DNA from: an uncultured Solobacterium sp.
GTDB taxonomy: Bacteria > Bacillota_I > Bacilli_A > Erysipelotrichales > Erysipelotrichaceae
Direction of reading: 5' to 3'
Length of the DNA: 5,012 bases
NCBI GenBank assembly: GCA_937910655.1
Contig: CALEMV010000220.1
Location: 1-5,012, forward strand
Within the stretch, counting starts at the first letter, position 1. Every line of letters begins with the position of its first letter. A model generated the notes under the pieces. The model was not told where the DNA came from, made no database searches, and saw only the letters and a program-made list of their open reading frames with translations. The position numbers and the translations under genes were made by a program. This document shows positions 1 through 5,012 of the stretch, in pieces.

Positions 1-250
1 ACAACAACGTGTATCCATTGGTAGAGCGCTTATGAACGCTCCAGCAATTGTACTTGCAGATGAACCAACTGGTAACCTTGACAGTAAAAACAGCCAAGAA
101 ATTGTAGAACTATTAAAGTTGTCAAATAAAAAATACCAGCAGACAATGATCATCATTACTCACGATGAAAGTATTGCCTTACAGGCAGACCGTATTATCT
201 CAATCGAAGATGGAAAGATTACAAGAGACGAAAGAATTCGTGAGGTGTAA
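1..250 (+). CDS. ABC transporter ATP-binding protein, MacB/LolD-like (C-terminal part, cut by window edge)
   Basis: This is the ATPase subunit of an ABC transporter; it hydrolyses ATP on the cytoplasmic face to drive the FtsX-like permease encoded next to it. The reading frame starts at base 2 and is open to the left edge, leaving 82 visible codons. These begin inside the signature region (QQRVSIGRAL, the end of the LSGGQ-type motif). Then come Walker B with the catalytic glutamate (VLADEPTGNLD, Glu codon at 62-64), the D-loop (NLDS) and the H-loop histidine (IIITHD, His codon at 161-163). The DEPTGNLD form is typical of the MacB/LolD/FtsE/BceA branch. The Walker A and Q-loop lie outside the window. 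An internal ATG at 32 lies within the signature motif and is not the true start. The tail after the H-loop is short, as is normal for this branch. The stop TAA is two bases before the permease ATG, which implies one operon. Confidence 0.95.
   Translation, partial: QQRVSIGRALMNAPAIVLADEPTGNLDSKNSQEIVELLKLSNKKYQQTMIIITHDESIALQADRIISIEDGKITRDERIREV
242..247 (+). promoter_or_regulatory. Ribosome binding site of the permease gene, inside the ATPase gene
   Basis: GAGGTG lies five bases upstream of the ATG at 253 and is contained in the last codons of the ATPase gene. It fixes the permease start. Because the site is within translated sequence, the two proteins are probably made by coupled translation (inference). 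Confidence 0.8.
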
Positions 251-252
251 TC

Positions 253-2967
253 ATGAGTATATTTACAAAACTGACACAGCGCTATCTTTCCAAGAATAAG
301 ACGAGAACGATTGTAACTTTAATAGGTATTATTGTGTCCATGGCTTTATTTACAGCTGTCATTGAAGGTGCATACAGTGGATATCAGTTCTTAAAAAATC
401 GTGAGATTGCCGTAACGGGTGAGTGGCAAGTCATCATGAATAATGTAAATGAAGAAGGATTAGAAGAAGTAAAGACAAACAAGCAGATTGAAAAATACGA
501 AAATGTATATACACTTGGCTGGGCAGAAGTTGCTAATGAAAATGATGGCAAACCATACCTTCTTGTACAATCTCTAGGGGACACAGAACATGCATTATTC
601 CCAATCAATTTAGTTTCAGGTCGTATGCCTGAAAAAGAAGATGAAATTCTATTGCCAGAAAACTTTATTGCAAATGCAAAAGAGAAATATCAAGTAGGGG
701 ATACGATTACTCTAGAAACAGGACAACGTTTCATAGAGAAAGAACAACTTTCTGAAAATACACCATACCAGGAAAATGAGAGTTTAAAGAATACAACCAA
801 ACATACTTTTACCATTGTTGGTATTATGGAGCGTCTACCATTTGAGATTGAAGAGTTTTCTTGTCCTGGCTATACATGCATTACAAATGGTTTTCATACA
901 GATAGTCAGAAACTATTCTTAACAATTCAGTCACCAAGTAAAATGCAGGAATTCTTAATGCGTCAAACAATTTCAGATTCCTATGTTCCACATTCGGATT
1001 TATTACGTTTTTATGGTGCATTTAAAGCAAGTGGGGAGCGTTCGGTACTCATTGGTTTAACAACAGTGCTTGTACTACTCATTGCGTATGGTTCTATCTC
1101 ATTAATTTATAATTCATTTTCTATTTCCATCAGTGAACGTATTCGTCAGTTTGGAATTATGAGGTCAATTGGTGCTTCCAATCGTCAGATACGTCGCATG
1201 GTTCTTTTTGAAGCATTTCTACTCGCAATCATCGGTATTGTTTTGGGTGTCATTGTTGGATGCGTTGGAATTGGTGTCACACTTGCTTGGGTTCAAAATA
1301 ACTTTATCGTAAATATCACAAATAAAGTTGGTTTAGGTTTGCGTTTAGTGATTAGTCCATTACCAATTCTTATCGCAGTTTTGATATGCCTAGTGACAAC
1401 AATTGTTGCGGCATATATTCCTGCATATAAAGCAATTCATAAATCTGCGATAGAGGCAATTCGTCAAAGTGATGAAATTATCATTAAGCCTAATGAAGTA
1501 AAAACTTCAAAGCTCACGCAGAAATTATTTGGTTTTGCTGGAGTAATGGCTACGAAGAATTTCAAACGCAATAAACGTAAATATCGTTCAACAATTCTTT
1601 CATTAGCGTTAAGTGTCATTTTATTTATCTCTGCCGCATCATTAACACAGTATGTAAATAAGATGTTGCTGATTCAGAGTAGTAATGATCACAAGATGAA
1701 TGTCATGTACAATGTATACACTGATGAACAAGAAGATGTTTCCCAGCGTTTTAATATGATTAAGGACATATCAGAAATTCAAAATATCGCTATAACCCAG
1801 AAAATCTTCGATGAAGTCTATATTCAACGAAATTATATTGCCTCAGAATACTGGACGGCAGATAACCAACAGTATTTGCGCCGTATCAAAGATGCAGTAG
1901 GTGTGAATGTTGAACTAATCTTTGTGGATGATGATGCGTTTCAAAATTTGTGTAAACAAAATAAGATAGATTCCTCCAGTTACTTTGATGAAACTAATCC
2001 AAAAGGTCTACTATACAATCACGTTATCCAACAATTTATTAGAGAAGACAAGGCTATTACACGTGATGTTTCAGTGATAGATACTGACGCAAAAAATGTG
2101 CCAATGTTTGTTCGCGATTACAAAGAAATAGAAGGGTATACAAGTTTACATGAGCCATATATTAAAGATGGTAAGCAGTATTATCTCTTCTATCCGATAG
2201 AGTATATTGAAGAAATGAAAGGCTATGAAAACTTAGACATGCGCAAAGCCAAACTCTATCCAGTTGAAGAAATTGATATTGATATTCCACTTGTGGCAGG
2301 AGCACAAATTGAAGAGAATCTGTTCACATTAAGTCGTAATACAATGCAGTTGATCTATCCACGAAGTATGGCAACGACACTATTTACGAATACAGGTACA
2401 AACTATATCAAGCGATTATCTAATCCAGAGATTGGTATACAAACAGATAATCATGCAATTGTTACACAACAACTTGAAAAGATTAAAAAAGACAATGGTT
2501 GGAGTGCAGATAGAATCTATGACTTTGACCGTGACCGTCAAAATAACCGCATGTTTATCTTAGTGATAAATGTATTCTCCTATGGATTTATTCTTCTAAT
2601 TGGAGTTATATCAATTGCGAATGTATTTAATACCATTTCGACAAACATCATTCTTCGAAGAAAAGAGTTTGCGATGTTACGATCGGTTGGTATGTCTGAA
2701 AAGGGCTTCCAAAGAATGCTGAATTATGAGTGTTTAATCTATGGAGGTCGAAGTTTAGCAATTGGTCTTCCGATATCGTTTATCTTTTCATTCTTTATCC
2801 ATCACGTGATTAATCAAATGGTACAAGTTGATTACTTTATTCCTTATGTCAGTGTACTACTTGCAATCGCTATGGTATTTGTGGTTGTGTTTATCACCAT
2901 GTTGTATACAACAAGAAAGATACGCAGAAATAATGTGATTGAAGAACTACGTATCGAAAATATTTAA
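253..2967 (+). CDS. FtsX-like ABC transporter permease with two FtsX modules (8 predicted membrane helices)
   Basis: This is the membrane subunit partnered with the ATPase just upstream. By eye it has eight hydrophobic helices, at about residues 17-40, 265-287, 317-345, 369-391, 446-467, 768-795, 829-850 and 861-885. The order is helix, extracellular domain 1 (about 41-264), FtsX module 1, a basic cytoplasmic linker (about 400-445), helix, extracellular domain 2 (about 468-767) and FtsX module 2. Both modules carry the conserved FtsX loop after their first helix: RIRQFGIMRSIGAS near 296-309 and RKEFAMLRSVGMS near 803-815. Each half ends with a similar segment (AIEAIR, VIEELR). MacB and LolC proteins have four helices and BceB ten, so this is a different, duplicated architecture common among uncharacterised Bacillota permeases. 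Domain 1 has a close cysteine pair (Cys204, Cys209). The substrate is unknown; lipoprotein or peptide export, peptide resistance, or control of cell-wall enzymes are all possible. The start is supported by GAGGTG five bases upstream and by a basic N-terminus before helix 1. Confidence 0.93.
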   Translation: MSIFTKLTQRYLSKNKTRTIVTLIGIIVSMALFTAVIEGAYSGYQFLKNREIAVTGEWQVIMNNVNEEGLEEVKTNKQIEKYENVYTLGWAEVANENDGKPYLLVQSLGDTEHALFPINLVSGRMPEKEDEILLPENFIANAKEKYQVGDTITLETGQRFIEKEQLSENTPYQENESLKNTTKHTFTIVGIMERLPFEIEEFSCPGYTCITNGFHTDSQKLFLTIQSPSKMQEFLMRQTISDSYVPHSDLLRFYGAFKASGERSVLIGLTTVLVLLIAYGSISLIYNSFSISISERIRQFGIMRSIGASNRQIRRMVLFEAFLLAIIGIVLGVIVGCVGIGVTLAWVQNNFIVNITNKVGLGLRLVISPLPILIAVLICLVTTIVAAYIPAYKAIHKSAIEAIRQSDEIIIKPNEVKTSKLTQKLFGFAGVMATKNFKRNKRKYRSTILSLALSVILFISAASLTQYVNKMLLIQSSNDHKMNVMYNVYTDEQEDVSQRFNMIKDISEIQNIAITQKIFDEVYIQRNYIASEYWTADNQQYLRRIKDAVGVNVELIFVDDDAFQNLCKQNKIDSSSYFDETNPKGLLYNHVIQQFIREDKAITRDVSVIDTDAKNVPMFVRDYKEIEGYTSLHEPYIKDGKQYYLFYPIEYIEEMKGYENLDMRKAKLYPVEEIDIDIPLVAGAQIEENLFTLSRNTMQLIYPRSMATTLFTNTGTNYIKRLSNPEIGIQTDNHAIVTQQLEKIKKDNGWSADRIYDFDRDRQNNRMFILVINVFSYGFILLIGVISIANVFNTISTNIILRRKEFAMLRSVGMSEKGFQRMLNYECLIYGGRSLAIGLPISFIFSFFIHHVINQMVQVDYFIPYVSVLLAIAMVFVVVFITMLYTTRKIRRNNVIEELRIENI

Positions 2968-2977
2968 TTAATCTTTT

Positions 2978-3002
2978 AGAAGGCACTTTGGTGCCTTCTT
3001 TT
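2978..3002 (+). terminator. Rho-independent terminator of the ABC transporter operon
   Basis: There is a perfect 9-bp stem, AGAAGGCAC (2978-2986) with GTGCCTTCT (2991-2999), and a TTTG loop. A short T run follows (2999-3002). It starts 10 bases after the permease stop codon. The T run is short, so efficiency may be moderate. On the opposite strand no T run follows the stem, so it is read as a + strand terminator. Confidence 0.8.
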
Positions 3003-3008
3003 CAAATG

Positions 3009-3037
3009 AAAAGAACATTAGACATATCTAATGTTCT
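3009..3037 (-). terminator. Rho-independent terminator of tmcAL, overlapping its stop codon
   Basis: There is a perfect 11-bp stem, 3012-3022 with 3027-3037, around a 4-base loop (3023-3026). Read on the - strand, the stem is followed by TTTTC (the T run is at 3012-3009). The upstream arm contains the last two codons (Glu372, His373) and the stop codon of tmcAL, so the hairpin starts inside the coding region. On the + strand the stem is followed by GAAGGG with no T run, so it serves the - strand gene. Confidence 0.75.
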
Positions 3038-4149
3038 GAAGGGATATAGTGAGCGCCACTGATTTCCAATTTTAATAGACGTTTTCTTTCTTCACTTGGT
3101 AATACACTGGTATAGAGTAGGGTACTACGATATTCCAGTGTTCTCCATGGGAATGGTACATCCGCAAATTTACTACAAATACGCATATCTTCCTTACGCA
3201 TGTCATGGAGCCATTTCTTGCCAGTATCGTTGAAGGCAAGGATGCGTAAGTGGTCAAGTGCTGGTAGACGTTGTGCTTCGTATTTTGTTAACTGAACCAT
3301 CGCTTGTAAGATACTACGGCGAATACGGTTGCTAGTATAACGGTATGTAGTAGCCTCCCTTAAGAAGCCTTCATATGTATCGTTATCTGTAGCACATTTA
3401 CGTAGGTGATTTTCGATTCCTTCGTTAAATAAGAACAAGTCTTCTAATTGCTTGCGAGAAGAAGTTAATAAGTACGTACGCAAGTAAGGATAGAACTGTT
3501 CAGGATAAACCAGCGTACTTTTTTTCAGTATTTCTTCCATTGGTGTAGAACTTGCTAGGCTCTCATTATTTTTGAGTGCTTTACGAATTGCTAGGGCACT
3601 TGCATTTTCAGATATCTCAGGACTAAGATAACCACTTGTACGCTGTACAATCACTGGTTGAATATTAGATTCTTTTAGATGCTTTAAATAAGAAACAGCT
3701 AAGATATCATTTGGCTCCATGGAACCTGTTAGAAGACTATATGCGCGAGGGAAAGACATCCCTGTCTGCATGCTTTCTCTTAAGTTATCAGGATTAAGAG
3801 ATGTATCCGCAATCTCTTGTAGGTTTTCTAGATTTGCACACTCACTGCCAAAGGAGATGTAGTCAACTTTGGCAATCTTTAAAAGTTCCACCGCACCATA
3901 CGCAAACTTAGATGCACTTTGTGTTGCGTAAAAATAGGGTAGTTCAATTACTAGATCTACACCATTTTCAATGGCTGCCTTGGCACGTTTCCATTTATCG
4001 ATAATTGCTGGTTCTCCACGCTGTACAAAATTACCAGACATAACAGCGATAACCATATCACAACCACTCAGTTTTCTTGCTTGTTCGATTTGATAGCGAT
4101 GTCCATTATGGAATGGATTATACTCCGCTATGATTCCACATACTTTCAT
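3028..4149 (-). CDS. tmcAL: tRNA(Met) cytidine acetate ligase TmcAL (YlbM family)
   Basis: TmcAL forms N4-acetylcytidine at wobble position 34 of elongator tRNA-Met in the cytoplasm, activating acetate with ATP; it is the bacterial alternative to the acetyl-CoA-dependent TmcA. The N-terminal nucleotidyltransferase domain is clear: GIIAEYNPFHNGH (residues 5-17) carries the HxGH nucleotide-binding motif (His14-His17). Then come SGNFVQRGEPA (38-48) with DKWKRA just after, ELPYFYATQSA (69-79), SFGSE (99-103), PNDILAVSYLK (146-156) and an AIRKAL segment (187-192), all family hallmarks. The C-terminal part (about 200-373) is the more variable helical tRNA-binding region. At 373 residues it is somewhat shorter than the roughly 400 usual in the family, with the core intact. 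The start is certain: the catalytic motif begins at residue 5 and AAAGGA lies 10 bases upstream. It converges on the ABC operon and diverges from the hydrolase gene. Confidence 0.95.
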   Translation of the reverse strand: MKVCGIIAEYNPFHNGHRYQIEQARKLSGCDMVIAVMSGNFVQRGEPAIIDKWKRAKAAIENGVDLVIELPYFYATQSASKFAYGAVELLKIAKVDYISFGSECANLENLQEIADTSLNPDNLRESMQTGMSFPRAYSLLTGSMEPNDILAVSYLKHLKESNIQPVIVQRTSGYLSPEISENASALAIRKALKNNESLASSTPMEEILKKSTLVYPEQFYPYLRTYLLTSSRKQLEDLFLFNEGIENHLRKCATDNDTYEGFLREATTYRYTSNRIRRSILQAMVQLTKYEAQRLPALDHLRILAFNDTGKKWLHDMRKEDMRICSKFADVPFPWRTLEYRSTLLYTSVLPSEERKRLLKLEISGAHYIPSEH

Positions 4150-4159
4150 TTCTTAAAAT

Positions 4160-4165
4160 TCCTTT
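4160..4165 (-). promoter_or_regulatory. Ribosome binding site of tmcAL
   Basis: On the - strand AAAGGA lies 10 bases before the ATG at 4149-4147. It supports the start given for tmcAL, though the spacing is slightly long. Confidence 0.65.
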
Positions 4166-4200
4166 ACAGTTGATATGATACAATGAAATCAATCAAACAA

Positions 4201-4207
4201 GAAAGGA
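4201..4207 (+). promoter_or_regulatory. Ribosome binding site of the hydrolase gene
   Basis: GAAAGGA lies nine bases before the ATG at 4217 and supports that start, which places the conserved beta-strand and HGM motif at the usual distance from the N-terminus. Confidence 0.7.
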
Positions 4208-4216
4208 TATTTCTTT

Positions 4217-5012
4217 ATGACAGAGTTAATTTATAAAATCATTAAACCTGAAACAGAAGTGAGGGCAACACTAGTCTGTGTACATGGTATGCAAGAACAT
4301 CATGCCCGTTATATTTCCTTTGCAAGAGAGTTATCAAAGCAGGGGATTGCAGTACTAATTTATGACTTACCAGGACATGGGGAAGCTTTCAAAGATGAAC
4401 TAGGATACTTTGCGGATCGAAATGGTGATGAAGTATTAATTCAATCCGTAGATACGATGGTAAAGAAGTTACATGCAGAATATACACATGTACCACACTT
4501 CTTATTTGGACATTCGATGGGCTCTATCATTGTTCGTTTATATCTTGAACGTAATGATAACTTTGCGGGTGTGATTCTTTGTGGTGCACCAAATTATCAA
4601 CCAGCAGCTGGATTTGGTCAGAAACTTGCCCAGTTACTAGTCAAGATGAAGGGACCTAAGGCAAAGACAAAACTGTTAACAGCACTGAGTGTTGGCTCCT
4701 TTAGTAAGGCTGTCAAGAACGCAAAGACACCAGTTGATTGGTTGTCCTATAATGAAGAAAATGTAAAACAATTCTTGAATGATGAATTATGTGGCGTACC
4801 ATTTACAGATGCAGGTAACCGTGACTTATTTACAATGGTCTCACACTTACATCATCCATTTACCGCGAAGAATCCTTCTTTACCAATTCTATTTATCAGC
4901 GGCGAAGATGACCCATGTACTGGAGGAACGTTAGGATTAGTGGATAGTATTTCGACATTACAGAAGAATGGATATGCAAATATCGAAAATATCACGTTCC
5001 CGAAAATGCGCC
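4217..5012 (+). CDS. Alpha/beta hydrolase, lysophospholipase/monoglyceride lipase-like (partial, cut by right edge)
   Basis: This is a serine hydrolase of the Hydrolase_4 / PldB-like group, probably cytoplasmic since there is no signal peptide or membrane helix; likely substrates are monoacylglycerols, lysophospholipids or other small esters (family inference). The frame is open from ATG 4217 to the edge, 265 codons. Motifs in order are the oxyanion-hole region VHGMQEH (residues 22-28), YDLPGHG (49-55), the nucleophile elbow GHSMG (98-102, Ser100, codon 4514-4516), a variable cap region (about 126-220), and ISGEDDP (227-233), whose Asp232 is the probable acid of the triad. The last visible residues are FPKMR, matching the position where relatives have a (G/K)xRHE segment. 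The next codon begins with C, which fits histidine, so the gene is cut immediately before its catalytic His. Family members are near 300 residues, so only about 30-40 residues are missing. It is transcribed divergently from tmcAL. A biological role cannot be set from context. Confidence 0.9.
   Translation, partial: MTELIYKIIKPETEVRATLVCVHGMQEHHARYISFARELSKQGIAVLIYDLPGHGEAFKDELGYFADRNGDEVLIQSVDTMVKKLHAEYTHVPHFLFGHSMGSIIVRLYLERNDNFAGVILCGAPNYQPAAGFGQKLAQLLVKMKGPKAKTKLLTALSVGSFSKAVKNAKTPVDWLSYNEENVKQFLNDELCGVPFTDAGNRDLFTMVSHLHHPFTAKNPSLPILFISGEDDPCTGGTLGLVDSISTLQKNGYANIENITFPKMR

Larger units (their letters stand above)
4150..4216. promoter_or_regulatory. Divergent intergenic promoter region between tmcAL and the hydrolase
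   Basis: These 67 bases must carry the 5' signals of the hydrolase, and some or all of those of tmcAL. For the hydrolase the best candidate is an extended -10, TGATACAAT (4176-4184; -10 hexamer TACAAT at 4179-4184), with no good -35 at 16-18 bases spacing. It would give a leader of about 25 bases. TTTACA (4163-4168) resembles a -35 but is only 10 bases from this -10. For tmcAL no convincing promoter stands out. Weak candidates are TTGATT/TATCAA with a short 15-base spacer here, or a TATAAA-like -10 within the first codons of the hydrolase gene. There is no riboswitch-like structure and no clear operator. Confidence 0.5.

Noticed and set aside
32..34. ATG as a possible start of a short independent protein
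   Set aside because: The same frame is open to the left edge and encodes the ABC signature motif just before it (QQRVSIGRAL), so this Met is internal to a cut ATPase gene.
384..608. 74-codon open frame on the - strand inside the permease gene
   Set aside because: It lies fully within a strongly supported gene on the other strand, and its composition reads like a reversed coding frame with no recognisable motif.
2268..2287. Small direct repeat (ATTGATATTGATATT) in the permease gene
   Set aside because: It only encodes an EIDIDIP stretch within a continuous frame; too short to be a meaningful repeat array.
3072..3257. 61-codon open frame on the - strand in another frame of tmcAL
   Set aside because: It is a shifted frame within the well-supported tmcAL gene and shows no domain of its own.
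4170..4192. TTGAT ... ATCAA inverted repeat as a possible operator
   Set aside because: The arms are only five bases, 13 bases apart, in AT-rich sequence; this is expected by chance.
1..5012. Search for mobile elements, CRISPR arrays, tRNA or rRNA genes, or a defence island
   Set aside because: Nearly all bases are explained by four ordinary genes with short spacers; no transposase, regularly spaced repeats, cloverleaf or terminal inverted repeats were seen.

Overview
The window looks like chromosomal DNA from a low-GC Bacillota (Firmicutes). The sequence is AT-rich, the standard genetic code works (no in-frame TGA in the genes read), and the ribosome binding sites are strong and purine-rich. 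The tRNA-modification gene tmcAL (ylbM) is characteristic of Bacillota. The overall flavour would fit Erysipelotrichia or a related gut lineage, but that is a guess; nothing here fixes the family.

Layout. Positions 1-250 hold the C-terminal end of a MacB/LolD-type ABC ATPase (+ strand), cut by the left edge. Two bases later (253-2967) comes its 904-residue FtsX-like permease. The permease ribosome binding site lies inside the last codons of the ATPase, so the two form a tightly coupled operon. After the permease there are two back-to-back hairpin terminators (2978-3002 for the + strand, 3009-3037 for the - strand). The second overlaps the end of tmcAL (3028-4149, - strand), which converges on the ABC operon. 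A 67-base divergent intergenic region (4150-4216) separates tmcAL from a + strand alpha/beta hydrolase of the lysophospholipase/monoglyceride lipase type (4217 to the right edge), which is cut just before its expected catalytic histidine.

How the genes relate. The ATPase and permease form one membrane machine, probably an exporter or a mechanotransmission-type complex; its substrate cannot be read from the sequence. The permease is an internal tandem duplication: each half has one N-terminal membrane helix, an extracellular domain and a three-helix FtsX module. TmcAL makes N4-acetylcytidine at the wobble base of elongator tRNA-Met, and the hydrolase probably cleaves an ester lipid in the cytoplasm. 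There is no evident functional link between these three units. They look like ordinary chromosomal neighbours, and I see no mobile element, CRISPR array, RNA gene or defence system in the window.
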